Assembly: GCA_041624375.1 (NCBI GenBank)
Contig: JBFJVD010000009.1
Location: 1-32,039 of the forward strand
Reading direction: 5' to 3'
Origin: JBFJVD01 sp041624375
Lineage (GTDB): Bacteria; Chloroflexota; Anaerolineae; Anaerolineales; E44-bin32
Length of the DNA: 32,039 bases
Shown here: piece by piece, positions 23,537 through 31,892 of the stretch
Numbering within the stretch: position 1 is the first letter of the stretch
How the letters are laid out: the number at the start of each line of letters is the position of its first letter
Translations under genes and position numbers: made by a program
Notes under the pieces: model-generated
Seen by the model: the letters and a program-made list of their open reading frames with translations, nothing else
What the model was told of the DNA's origin: nothing
Database searches by the model: none

Positions 23537-25129
23537 TCAGGCGGGTACCATCGGGCGAAGCGCTCGCCAATCTTCGCCAGAGGTGGCCTGCTCATAGGCA
23601 CGGGCGACGCGAAACAGGCGTGCCTCGGAAAAGTCGGGCCCGAGCAGCTGGATGCCAATCGGCAGGCCGGACGAGTCGAGCCCCCCGGGAATCGACAGGC
23701 CGGGGATGCCGGCATGATTGGCGGTCACCGTAAGCAGATCTGCGTACTGCATCAACACAGAGTCGCCATAGACCCGCCCGATCTCAAACGCCGTTGTTGG
23801 CGTCGTCGGCGTCAGCAAGCAGTCGATGCGCTGCGGGCCCGCCGGATCGAAGACGCGCTCAAAATCCTGACGGATCAGGCTGCGCACGCGCAGCGCCTGG
23901 CGATAGTAGCCCTTCTCGTACTGCTCGGCGGAGACATACATCCCCATCAGAATACGCAGCTTGACCTGTGGGCCAAAGCCCTGGCCGCGCGTCCGTCGAT
24001 AAAGCCTGCGCAAATCCGATGTCTCATCCGTATGCCGATAGCCGTATTTGACTCCGTCATAGCGATGGAGATTCGACGCCGCCTCCACACGCGAGATCAC
24101 GAAGTAAGCCGGAATTCCATAGCGAGTATTGGGAAGGCGGACATCCTCGACGATCTCGGCGCCTTCCCGGGCGAGCGCCTCCGCGGCATGCTGAACGGCC
24201 GCCTCAATCTCCGGCAGGATGCGCTGCTCGCGCAGCTCCCCTGTCTCGGGATCGGGGTACTTCAATAAGAAGTAATCCGGCGACAACCCAATCCGCATGC
24301 CTCTGACCCCGCCGTCCAACGCCTCCGTGTAGTCCGGCACCGGCGCATGGGCGGCGGTTGCATCTCGAAGATCGGGACCAGCGATCACGCCGAGTGCCAG
24401 CGCCGCGTCTCGGGTTTCCCGGGAGACGATCCCCGGACAATCCAGGGAGGAGGCGAAGGCGATCAACCCATAGCGCGAGACCCGGCCGTAGGTCGGCTTC
24501 AATCCGACGACACCGCAGAAGGCGGCCGGCTGGCGGATCGAACCGGCTGTGTCGGTGGCCAGCGAGATCGCCGCCTCTCCGGCCGCGACAGCGGCCGAAC
24601 TGCCTCCCGATGAACCGCCAGGGACACGCGCCGGGTCCCAGGGATTGCCCGGCGAGGGCAAGAATGCGCTGGATTCATTGGAGGAGCCAAAGGTGAATTC
24701 ATCCAGATTGGCTTTGCCGATGGTGACCGCGCCGGCAGCTTCAAGCCGCTCTACCGGTGTTGCGCTGTAGGGGGCGATGAAAGGTTCCAGGATGCGCGAG
24801 CCCGCGGTGGATCGGGTGCCCTTGACGCAGAAGTTATCTTTGACCGCCAATGGGACGCCGGCGAGCGGGCCTGGATCCTGCCCGGCCGCAACGGCGCGAT
24901 CGACCGCCCTTGCCTGGCCGCGTGCGCGCGCCTCAGCGACCGTGATGAAGGCATGTAAGGTGGCACGATCCTCGGGCTCAGAATGGTAAGGATCACTCGT
25001 CGGCAGTCGGCCATCGACGGCTCGGATGCGGTTGAGCGCCGATTCAAGCACCTCTTCGGCGCTCGCCTCCTCTGCCCGGACCCGTCGGGCGATCTCATGG
25101 GCCGGCAGGTCGCAAAGCTCTGCCGTCAT
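23537..25129 (-). CDS. gatA: Asp-tRNA(Asn)/Glu-tRNA(Gln) amidotransferase subunit A
   Basis: A 530-residue amidase-signature protein that releases ammonia from glutamine for tRNA transamidation. The Ser-cis-Ser-Lys triad is present: Lys97 in AVKDNF, Ser173 in PGGSSGGSSAAVAAG and nucleophile Ser197 in ATDTAGSIRQPAAFCG (the family more often has DTGGS). An apparent insertion of about 15-20 residues (LPTSDPYHSEPEDRA, residues 42-56) precedes the conserved HAFITV, making the protein somewhat longer than average. The C-terminal substrate-binding part has GLKPTYGRVSRYGLIAFASS. The ATG overlaps the gatC stop as ATGA, so GatC and GatA are translationally coupled. GatB is encoded about 4.4 kb further downstream. 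Confidence 0.97.
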   Translation of the reverse strand: MTAELCDLPAHEIARRVRAEEASAEEVLESALNRIRAVDGRLPTSDPYHSEPEDRATLHAFITVAEARARGQARAVDRAVAAGQDPGPLAGVPLAVKDNFCVKGTRSTAGSRILEPFIAPYSATPVERLEAAGAVTIGKANLDEFTFGSSNESSAFLPSPGNPWDPARVPGGSSGGSSAAVAAGEAAISLATDTAGSIRQPAAFCGVVGLKPTYGRVSRYGLIAFASSLDCPGIVSRETRDAALALGVIAGPDLRDATAAHAPVPDYTEALDGGVRGMRIGLSPDYFLLKYPDPETGELREQRILPEIEAAVQHAAEALAREGAEIVEDVRLPNTRYGIPAYFVISRVEAASNLHRYDGVKYGYRHTDETSDLRRLYRRTRGQGFGPQVKLRILMGMYVSAEQYEKGYYRQALRVRSLIRQDFERVFDPAGPQRIDCLLTPTTPTTAFEIGRVYGDSVLMQYADLLTVTANHAGIPGLSIPGGLDSSGLPIGIQLLGPDFSEARLFRVARAYEQATSGEDWRALRPMVPA

Positions 25130-25446
25130 TCAAGCGTCTCCGAGGGAATGTCGGGTACCACAATGTAGCGATTCTCCACTTCCGGCGCCTGAGCCAGGAT
25201 GTCGTCCGCCTCGTTCGAGGGGCGGGCCTCATCTGTGCGCAGGGGCGGGCGCGTGCCAGACGTGTAGGGGACGCCGTGTGACGTGATCGGCACCGAATCC
25301 TCGACCTGAATGGCCTCCAGCTCACGGATCGAGCGGAGCTGGCTGTTGAGCTCGCGGCGCAGATAAGCCGCCTCCTCCTCGTCCAGTTCCAGCGCTGCCA
25401 GCTCGACCAGATGTTGGAAAATCGCCGCGCTGATGGTGTCGCCCAA
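25126..25446 (-). CDS. gatC: Asp-tRNA(Asn)/Glu-tRNA(Gln) amidotransferase subunit C
   Basis: A 106-residue GatC, the small belt subunit that wraps around GatA and GatB. It shows HLVELAALELDEEEAAYL near the N-terminus, LNSQLRSIRELEAIQVE in the middle, and a C-terminal DILAQAPEVENRYIVVP stretch, the usual family ending. The start codon is TTG at 25446, supported by a strong AGGAGG five bases upstream and no better alternative. It is first in the leftward run, behind a good promoter, and overlaps gatA by four bases. Confidence 0.93.
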   Translation of the reverse strand: MGDTISAAIFQHLVELAALELDEEEAAYLRRELNSQLRSIRELEAIQVEDSVPITSHGVPYTSGTRPPLRTDEARPSNEADDILAQAPEVENRYIVVPDIPSETLE

Positions 25447-25482
25447 TGCTACCTCCTCGAGGGTCTATCCCCCTGACGCTGG

Positions 25483-25511
25483 ATTCTACCCTCCCCACAG
25501 GAGCGGGTCAA
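25483..25511 (-). promoter_or_regulatory. gatC-gatA operon promoter
   Basis: On the minus strand TTGACC (25506-25511), a 17-base spacer and TAGAAT (25483-25488) lie 36 bases before the gatC TTG. The hexamers and spacing are identical to those of the marR promoter at 7452-7480. Confidence 0.72.
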
Positions 25512-25544
25512 AGACGCCGGCCGGCTGAGAGGCCGCAGGCTGCG

Positions 25545-25553
25545 TGCTATAAT
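25545..25553 (+). promoter_or_regulatory. Extended -10 promoter for acyl-CoA dehydrogenase
   Basis: TGCTATAAT (perfect -10 with the TG extension) ends 35 bases before the ATG at 25589. No good -35 is seen. GGAGG at 25576-25580 is the ribosome-binding site. The promoter is divergent from that of gatC. Confidence 0.6.
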
Positions 25554-25588
25554 CGCCGCACTACCTGACCATCCCCGGAGGTCCACCG

Positions 25589-26776
25589 ATGGCTCTGTCG
25601 CAGGCGCTTGAGTCCGGCCCCAGCCTTGAGCTGACTGCGGAACACGAAATGATCCGCCAGGCGGCGCGGGAATTCGCGCAGAATGAGATCGCCCCGATCG
25701 CTGCCGAATTCGACGAGAGCGGCGATTTCCCCTTCGATACGATCCATAAGATGGGTGAGATGGGCTTTATGGGGATTGAAGTCCCGGAGGCCTACGGCGG
25801 CGCCGGGATGGACACCATGGCCTACGTGCTGGCGCTCGAAGAGATCTGCAAAGCGGACGCCGCCCACGGGACAATCATGTCGGTCAACAATTCGCTCTAC
25901 TGCCATGCCATCCTGCGCTTTGGCACCGAGGAGCAGCGCCAGCAATTCCTGGCGCCGGTCGCCTCCGGCGAAGCCGTCGGAGCCTATTCGCTCACGGAAC
26001 CGATGTCTGGATCCGACGCGGCGACCATGCGCTCACGCGCCGTGCGTGACGGCGACGCCTACATCATTAACGGCCGCAAGTCGTGGGTGACCAATGCCCC
26101 CGCCGCCAAATTCCTGCTGCTCTTCACGATGACCGCGCCGGATGAGGGCCATCGCGGCATCAGCGCTTTCATCATCGACACAAGCCAACCTGGCTTCAGC
26201 CTGGGGAAGATGGAGCCCAAACTGGGCATTCGTGCCTCGGCCACGACCGAGATCACCTTCGACGATTACCGCTGCCTGGCGGAAAACCGCCTCGGCGAAG
26301 AGGGCGAAGGGTTCAAGATTGCGATGGCGGTGCTCGATGCGGGACGGATCGGGATCGCCGCCCAGGCGCTGGGCATCGCCGAAGCCGCCTACGAGGCCAG
26401 CCTGGCCTATGCGCGCGAGCGCGAGGCGTTCGGCCAGAAGATCGGTGAATTCCAGGGCATCTCGTTCAAACTGGCGGACATGAAGACTCGCATCGAGGCC
26501 AGCCGCCTGCTAATCTATCGCGCTGCGCTGGCCAAGACTCGCGCCAGGGAGACGGATGAGCGCTACACACTGGAGGCATCGATCGCCAAGCTCTTTGCGT
26601 CGGAAACGGCCATGTTCTGTGCCCATGCAGCCGTGCAGATCCATGCCGGCATGGGGTACTCGAAAGAACTGCCGGTGGAGCGCTACTTCCGCGACGCGAA
26701 GATCACCGAGATCTACGAAGGCACCAGCGAGATCCAGCGCCTCGTGATCTCAAGGCTGGAGCTGGGGTTGCGCTGA
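25589..26776 (+). CDS. Acyl-CoA dehydrogenase (short-chain/butyryl-CoA type)
   Basis: A 395-residue FAD enzyme that oxidises acyl-CoA to enoyl-CoA, the first step of beta-oxidation, passing electrons to electron-transferring flavoprotein. Family signatures are AYSLTEPMSGSDAATM (substrate/FAD region, about residue 132), WVTNAPAAKFLLLF, and the C-terminal IYEGTSEIQRLVI, whose Glu is the catalytic base position of short-chain and butyryl-CoA dehydrogenases. FAD-contacting REAFGQKIGEFQ and the AAVQIHAGMGYSKE segment are also present. Length is normal. The gene has its own promoter and ribosome-binding site. It complements the hydroxyacyl-CoA dehydrogenase and thiolase at 11878-13993. Confidence 0.95.
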   Translation: MALSQALESGPSLELTAEHEMIRQAAREFAQNEIAPIAAEFDESGDFPFDTIHKMGEMGFMGIEVPEAYGGAGMDTMAYVLALEEICKADAAHGTIMSVNNSLYCHAILRFGTEEQRQQFLAPVASGEAVGAYSLTEPMSGSDAATMRSRAVRDGDAYIINGRKSWVTNAPAAKFLLLFTMTAPDEGHRGISAFIIDTSQPGFSLGKMEPKLGIRASATTEITFDDYRCLAENRLGEEGEGFKIAMAVLDAGRIGIAAQALGIAEAAYEASLAYAREREAFGQKIGEFQGISFKLADMKTRIEASRLLIYRAALAKTRARETDERYTLEASIAKLFASETAMFCAHAAVQIHAGMGYSKELPVERYFRDAKITEIYEGTSEIQRLVISRLELGLR

Positions 26777-26813
26777 CCGGGACGTCATCGAGCTCCTCCA
26801 GAGGCCTCGCAGG

Positions 26814-28787
26814 ATGATGAGCCCGCAATCCGATCCTCGTCCAGCCGACTCGGCCCGCCAGGCGGGCGCGGTCTTGCTGCTCCAGGGAGGATTCCTGGTC
26901 TACGCCGGGATGGCGCTGCTCCGGCTGGAACCCTCGCCCACGCCGCCGCTCCCCACCCTTCTGGCGCTCTACGGCGCCGCTGCCTTCCTGCTCGGTCTCA
27001 ACGCACTGACCCAGAGTCGATTTCCATCCGTCATCGCACGCGCCCTGGCGCGCGCCGCCTCCTGGCTGGATACCCGCGAAGACCGTGCGCTGCTCCTGCT
27101 CCAGGCACCCCTGCTGAGCCTGATCGCCTGGCTGGCGGCGGGTGACGGGCTTTTGATGCCCTCGCCCTGGCTGGCGGTCAGCGCCTGGGGGCTGGCGCTG
27201 GCCAGTCTTCTGCTCGGCGGCCTCGAGTTCCGCCGCGTCCTTCCAGTACGCATGGAGCGGAAGGAAGCCCTCATTCTGGGGGCGATCCTGCTGTTCGCTT
27301 TGCTGACCCGCATCTGGCAACTGGGCCAGATCCCCTGGGTGCTGGCTGGCGATGAAGCCTCGATGGGCCTCAGCGCTGTCGAACTGATCGAAGGAACCTG
27401 GAACAATGTCTTCGGCGTGAGCTGGTTTTCGTTTCCGGCACTGTACTTCACCCTGCCTGCACTCTCCATCCGGGCCTTCGGACAAACCGTCTTCGGCCTG
27501 CGGCTGCCCTCGGTGGTGGCCGGGGTGCTTACGGTAGGTGCCACCTACCTCTACGCCCGCAACACCTTTGGCCGCCGCGCCGCCATCCTGGGAGCCGGAT
27601 ACCTGGCCGCCTTTCATTTTCATATCCACTTCAGCCGCATCGGCCTGAACAATATCTGGGATGGCATCTTCTTCGCGACAGTCGGCGCCGCCCTCTGGCG
27701 CGCCTGGACCACCGACCGCCGCGCAGCGTACCTGATCGCCGGCGTTGCGCTCGGACTCGGACTCTATTTCTATACAAGCACGCGCGCGCTGGTGGTGATG
27801 AGCGGGATTTGGTGGTTGATCGCCGCCCTGCGGCAGCCCGCCGAAGTCCGCAAGCGGATCCGCAACCTGTCGCTCATGGTCTTCGCCGGTGTGGTTGTGG
27901 TCTTGCCCTTAGGGCTCTTCTATCTGTCCCATCCCGATCATTTTGCGGCACCGCTGCGGCGAGTCGCCGTACTTGGTCCCTGGCTGGAGAACGAGATCGT
28001 GATCACGGGCTTACCCGCCTGGCGCATCCTGCTTGATCAGTTCAAGACGTCGGCGCTGGCGTTCACGTCGGTTGATTTGCGCCACTGGTACGCCATCGAT
28101 CATCCCATGTTGTTTCCGCTGGCTGCGAGTCTCTTCTTCCTGGGATTGCTGCGTTCGCTCACCCGCATCCTGGATCCCCGCTACTTGTGGCTGCTCCTGT
28201 GGCTGACGGCCGCCATCGCCGCGGGTGCGCTCAGCGAGAGCACCCCAGCGGCGCAGCGCTACGTGCTCGTTGCCCCCTGCATCGCCCTGCTGGTTGCGCT
28301 CCCCCTGGATGAGGCTGCAGAACGCCTGCTGTCGCCGTGGCCAGAGCGCCGACGTGTGGTGCACGCTGGGCTTGCCGTCCTGCTGGCCGCGCTGATCTGG
28401 ACCGACCTCTCCTTCTACTTCGGCGACTACACGCCCAGCCGGCGCTTCAGCGACCGCAACACGGAAGTGGCGCAGCGCCTTGCGGAATCCCTCCAGGGAA
28501 GCGAAGCCGGGCAGCGAGTGTACTTTGTCGGCGCTCCACGTATGGGCTTCTATTCGATCTCCACCCTGCCCTACCTCGCCCCCGACGTTGAGGGGCTCGA
28601 TTTGGATGAAGACCAGCTGGTCGAGCTGGAGGAGTCGCCGCCCGAGACGGCGATCTTCGTCTTCCTGCCGGAGCATCTTGAGACTCTCGAGCAGATCCGC
28701 GAGCGATTCCCTCGGGGACATCTGCGCGAAGTCTTCGGCAAAGACGCGGAGCTGTTGTTCATCACCTACGAGCTGCGCAACTTCTGA
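26814..28787 (+). CDS. GT39-like multi-pass membrane glycosyltransferase
   Basis: A 657-residue integral membrane protein with roughly a dozen hydrophobic helices and a soluble C-terminal part (about 545-657). After four or so N-terminal helices, the loop QIPWVLAGDEASMGLSAVEL carries Asp180-Glu181, the acidic first-loop motif of GT-C glycosyltransferases (the ArnT/PMT-2 group). Further loops contain HFHIHFSRIGLNN and YFYTSTRALVVM, typical of this group. It probably transfers a sugar from a polyprenyl-phosphate carrier on the outer face of the membrane, acceptor unknown. Two adjacent ATG codons (26814 and 26817) are possible starts. It lies 37 bases after the acyl-CoA dehydrogenase and may be co-transcribed with it. 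Confidence 0.82.
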   Translation: MMSPQSDPRPADSARQAGAVLLLQGGFLVYAGMALLRLEPSPTPPLPTLLALYGAAAFLLGLNALTQSRFPSVIARALARAASWLDTREDRALLLLQAPLLSLIAWLAAGDGLLMPSPWLAVSAWGLALASLLLGGLEFRRVLPVRMERKEALILGAILLFALLTRIWQLGQIPWVLAGDEASMGLSAVELIEGTWNNVFGVSWFSFPALYFTLPALSIRAFGQTVFGLRLPSVVAGVLTVGATYLYARNTFGRRAAILGAGYLAAFHFHIHFSRIGLNNIWDGIFFATVGAALWRAWTTDRRAAYLIAGVALGLGLYFYTSTRALVVMSGIWWLIAALRQPAEVRKRIRNLSLMVFAGVVVVLPLGLFYLSHPDHFAAPLRRVAVLGPWLENEIVITGLPAWRILLDQFKTSALAFTSVDLRHWYAIDHPMLFPLAASLFFLGLLRSLTRILDPRYLWLLLWLTAAIAAGALSESTPAAQRYVLVAPCIALLVALPLDEAAERLLSPWPERRRVVHAGLAVLLAALIWTDLSFYFGDYTPSRRFSDRNTEVAQRLAESLQGSEAGQRVYFVGAPRMGFYSISTLPYLAPDVEGLDLDEDQLVELEESPPETAIFVFLPEHLETLEQIRERFPRGHLREVFGKDAELLFITYELRNF

Positions 28788-28822
28788 CGGCCTGGCCGCA
28801 CCGCTTCCAACCCCCGACAGGC

Positions 28823-28828
28823 TATAAT
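28823..28828 (+). promoter_or_regulatory. Probable -10 element of the oxidoreductase-carboxylase cluster
   Basis: GGCTATAATC contains a perfect TATAAT 44 bases before the TTG start at 28873, in the 85-base gap after the GT39-like gene. No clear -35. AAGGAG at 28859-28864 is the ribosome-binding site. Confidence 0.55.
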
Positions 28829-28872
28829 CAAACCGATCGTCCGCCGCGCCTCGACCTCCAAGGAGACCCATC

Positions 28873-29904
28873 TTGAAGGCCGTGTACTTTAACGAACATG
28901 GCGACCGCAGCGTTCTGACCTACGGCTCGCTACCGACCCCCGCGCCCGGCCCCGGGGAAGTGCTGGTCCGTCTAAATGCCGCCGCACTCAACCGGGCCGA
29001 TGTGTTCGTGCGGCAGGGCTGGTCGGGATTGAAGCTCAGGCTGCCCCACATCACCGGCAGTGACGGCGCTGGAGAGATCGCCGCCGTTGGTGAGGGGGTC
29101 AGGGATCGCCAACCCGGGGAACGGGTGGTGATCAATGCCAACCTCAGCTGTGGGATGTGCCGCTATTGCCTGGCCGGCGAGGACAATCGCTGCGTTTCCT
29201 GGGATCTGCTCGGTGAAGTCACCCCAGGGACATACGCCGAATATGTCGTCATTCCGGCGCGCAACGCCGTTCTCCTGCCCGACCATATCAGCTTCGTCCA
29301 GGCGGCCGCGGCCAGCCTGGTGTTCCATACCGCATGGCACTCGCTGATTACGCGCGGCAACCTGCGCCCGGGCGAATCGGTGCTGATCGTCGGGGCATCC
29401 GGCGGCGTGAACACAGCGAGCATTCAAGTCGCGAAGGCCGCAGGCGCCACGGTCTACGTGGTGGGATCGAGCGCAGACAAACTCAGCCTGGCGAAGTCGC
29501 TCGGCGCCGACGTGCTGCTCGATCGGTCGGTGGACGAGAACTGGTCTCGTCAGGCCTACGAAGCCAGCGGCCGCATGGGCCTCGATGTGGTGGTGGACAA
29601 CGTTGGTGCGCCGACCTTTATGCTGAGCCTGCGCGCCCTGCGCAAAGGGGGCCGCCTGTTGACGGTCGGCAATACCGCCGGTCCGAAGCTTGAACTTGAC
29701 AACCGCTACTTGTTCGCCAAGCACCTTTCGATCCTCGGGTCCACGATGGGAACGCATGAAGACTTCCGCCAGGCGATGGCGCAGGTCTTCGCGGGCAAGC
29801 TGCGTCCAGTGGTGGACCAAGTTTTCCCATTGCAAGAAGCATCTGCTGCGCAGGCGCGCCTGGAAGCCGGCGAGCAGATGGGAAAAATCATCCTTGAGCC
29901 CTGA
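28873..29904 (+). CDS. Zinc-lobe medium-chain dehydrogenase/reductase (quinone-oxidoreductase-like)
   Basis: A 343-residue medium-chain dehydrogenase/reductase. The structural zinc lobe is intact, with Cys93, Cys96, Cys99 and Cys107 in CGMCRYCLAGEDNRC. The residues that bind catalytic zinc in alcohol dehydrogenases are replaced: LNRADVFVRQGW has no Cys and GSDGAGEI has no His-Glu. It is therefore likely an NAD(P)H-dependent quinone oxidoreductase or enoyl reductase. The cofactor motif is VLIVGASGGVNTASIQVAK (about 176-194). The start is TTG at 28873, with GGAG seven bases upstream and MKAVYF-like family N-terminus. It overlaps the next gene by 11 bases and leads the carboxylase cluster, which suggests a role with CoA thioesters. 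Confidence 0.88.
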   Translation: MKAVYFNEHGDRSVLTYGSLPTPAPGPGEVLVRLNAAALNRADVFVRQGWSGLKLRLPHITGSDGAGEIAAVGEGVRDRQPGERVVINANLSCGMCRYCLAGEDNRCVSWDLLGEVTPGTYAEYVVIPARNAVLLPDHISFVQAAAASLVFHTAWHSLITRGNLRPGESVLIVGASGGVNTASIQVAKAAGATVYVVGSSADKLSLAKSLGADVLLDRSVDENWSRQAYEASGRMGLDVVVDNVGAPTFMLSLRALRKGGRLLTVGNTAGPKLELDNRYLFAKHLSILGSTMGTHEDFRQAMAQVFAGKLRPVVDQVFPLQEASAAQARLEAGEQMGKIILEP

Positions 29905-30301
29905 CCGCCGTCCCCGATCCGTAACCCTGCTTGGCGGTGCAGTGTTAATCTTCACAGCCGTCCAGTGGACCAGGCTGGTGGTTGGCTTGAGCTTGCCCGA
30001 TCTCCCCCTCACGATCCCATCCTGGTATTTGCCTATGGCCGGGGGCGTGTGGGGGCTGCTGGGACTGGCCGCCGCATTCGGCCTGTTTGGCGGACGCTCC
30101 TGGGCGCCGAACCTCGTCCGCTGGGGGACTGGTGCCTTTTTCATCTGGTATTGGGCCGACCGCCTGCTGCTGGCAAGAAGTGATTATGCACTGCGGAGCT
30201 GGCCCCTCGCAGCGGCGCTGAGCGCAGGGGTCCTGGTCTGGATCACGTGGAGTTTGCGCCGGCCGGCTGTCCGTGCGTACTTTCGGGAGAATCCGATATG
30301 A
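29894..30301 (+). CDS. Small membrane protein with three to four helices, function unknown
   Basis: A 135-residue hydrophobic protein that I do not assign to a family. The most likely start is a TTG at 29894, overlapping the preceding stop by 11 bases; an in-frame extension further upstream would be the wrong-frame shadow of the oxidoreductase gene. Hydrophobic segments at about 11-30, 42-60, 69-86 and 98-117 suggest three or four membrane helices, with Trp/Arg-rich loops. The stop overlaps the next start as ATGA, so it is translationally coupled to the carboxyltransferase gene. Small membrane proteins at this position could be accessory to the pathway, but nothing in the sequence shows a role. 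Confidence 0.7.
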   Translation: MSPDRRPRSVTLLGGAVLIFTAVQWTRLVVGLSLPDLPLTIPSWYLPMAGGVWGLLGLAAAFGLFGGRSWAPNLVRWGTGAFFIWYWADRLLLARSDYALRSWPLAAALSAGVLVWITWSLRRPAVRAYFRENPI

Positions 30302-31848
30302 GCAACGCATCAAAGATCGAACACCTGCGCAAGCTACGCGGTGAGGCGCTGCTTGGCGGTGGGAAGGAACGGATCGAAGCCCAGCACGAGCGCGGCCGGA
30401 TGACGGCGCGCGAGCGGCTCGAGCTGCTTTTAGACAAGGGCTCATTCCGCGAAACCGATATGCTCGTAACCCACCGAACAACGGATTTCGGGCTCGATCA
30501 ACGGAAGTACCTGGGCGACAGCGTCGTCACCGGCTGGGGGACCATAGAAGGTCGCCTGGTGTTCGTCTACTCGCAGGACTTCACCGTCCTGGGCGGCAGC
30601 CTGGGGGAGGTTCACGCGGCCAAGGTCTGCAAAATCATGGACATGGCGATGAAGAACGGCGCGCCGGTGATCGGCCTGAACGATTCCGGCGGCGCTCGTA
30701 TTCAGGAGGGGGTGGTGTCGCTGGGCGGCTACGCCGACATCTTCCTGCGAAACACACTCGCCTCCGGCGTGATCCCCCAGATCAGCGCGATCATGGGGCC
30801 GTGCGCGGGCGGCGCCGTCTACTCTCCAGCCCTGACAGACTTCATTTTCATGGTCCGCAACTCATCCTACATGTTTGTCACCGGCCCCGACGTTGTCCGC
30901 TCCGTTACCCATGAAGAGGTGAGCTTCGAAGAACTGGGTGGCGCCGAGGTGCATGCCTCAACCTCCGGCGTATGCCACTATGTGGCCGACAGCGAAGCCG
31001 ACAGCCTCTACCTGATCCGTGCCCTGCTCTCCTACCTTCCACAAAACAACATGGAAGACCCACCGATGGGGTCGACGACGGATGACCGGCTGCGGACCGA
31101 ATCCCAGCTGGACGACATCATCCCCGACGACCCGAGCAAGCCGTACGACATGCGCGATGCCATCCGCCTGATCATGGACGACGGTGTGTTCTTCGAGCTG
31201 CAGGAGCTTTACGCGCCGAACATCGTGATCGGCTTCGCCCGACTGGGCGGCCACAGCGTGGGCATCATCGCCAACCAGCCGGCCGTTCTCGCCGGAGTGC
31301 TCGACATCAACGCATCAGACAAAGCCGGGCGGTTTGTCCGCTTCTGTGACTCGTTCAACATCCCGATCGTGACCTTTGTGGACGTGCCAGGCTTCATGCC
31401 CGGCACAGCCCAGGAGCACGGCGGGATCATTCGCCACGGCGCCAAGCTGCTCTACGCGTACTGCGAGGCGACCGTGCCGAAGCTCACCGTGGTCACCCGC
31501 AAGGCTTACGGCGGCGCCTATGACGTGATGTCGTCAAAGCACATTCGCGGCGACATCAACCTGGCTTGGCCGACCGCCGAGCTGGCGGTGATGGGGCCGG
31601 ATGGCGCCGTCAGCGTCGTGTTCCGCAAGGAGCTGGCGGAGGCGGAAGATCCGGAGGCGCGCAAGGCAGAACTGGTCGCCGAGTATCGGGAAAAGTTCGC
31701 CAATCCATACATCGCCGCGTCGCGCGGCTACCTGGATGCCGTGATTGAGCCACGCCTCACCCGGCCCCGGTTGATCAACGCGTTGGAGATGCTTTCAAAC
31801 AAGCGGGATTCGAACCCACCCAAGAAGCATGGCAACATCCCGCTCTGA
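30298..31848 (+). CDS. Acyl-CoA carboxylase carboxyltransferase subunit (propionyl/acetyl-CoA)
   Basis: A 516-residue biotin-dependent carboxyltransferase that moves CO2 from carboxybiotin to an acyl-CoA. Two crotonase-fold halves are visible, with oxyanion-hole glycines in MGPCAGGAVYSPA and in TRKAYGGAYDVMSSKH. The N-terminal half has NDSGGARIQEGVVSLGGY; the second half has VDVPGFMPGTAQEHGGIIR. Asp409 in GGAYDVM occupies the position that, as I recall for actinobacterial enzymes, separates propionyl-CoA from acetyl-CoA specificity, Asp fitting propionyl-CoA. The protein ends KKHGNIPL, the standard family terminus. The ATG at 30298 overlaps the previous stop. A biotin carboxylase gene begins 44 bases downstream. 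Confidence 0.95.
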   Translation: MSNASKIEHLRKLRGEALLGGGKERIEAQHERGRMTARERLELLLDKGSFRETDMLVTHRTTDFGLDQRKYLGDSVVTGWGTIEGRLVFVYSQDFTVLGGSLGEVHAAKVCKIMDMAMKNGAPVIGLNDSGGARIQEGVVSLGGYADIFLRNTLASGVIPQISAIMGPCAGGAVYSPALTDFIFMVRNSSYMFVTGPDVVRSVTHEEVSFEELGGAEVHASTSGVCHYVADSEADSLYLIRALLSYLPQNNMEDPPMGSTTDDRLRTESQLDDIIPDDPSKPYDMRDAIRLIMDDGVFFELQELYAPNIVIGFARLGGHSVGIIANQPAVLAGVLDINASDKAGRFVRFCDSFNIPIVTFVDVPGFMPGTAQEHGGIIRHGAKLLYAYCEATVPKLTVVTRKAYGGAYDVMSSKHIRGDINLAWPTAELAVMGPDGAVSVVFRKELAEAEDPEARKAELVAEYREKFANPYIAASRGYLDAVIEPRLTRPRLINALEMLSNKRDSNPPKKHGNIPL

Positions 31849-31892
31849 TCCGTCGCCAGGGAGCAACCCTACACTGAGGATGGAGCGCGAGC

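Noticed and set aside
31803..31819. A tRNA T-arm-like sequence (reverse complement of GGGTTCGAATCCC) on the minus strand
   Set aside because: It lies inside the last codons of the carboxyltransferase, which reads a normal family C-terminus there; no matching acceptor, D or anticodon arm exists around it.
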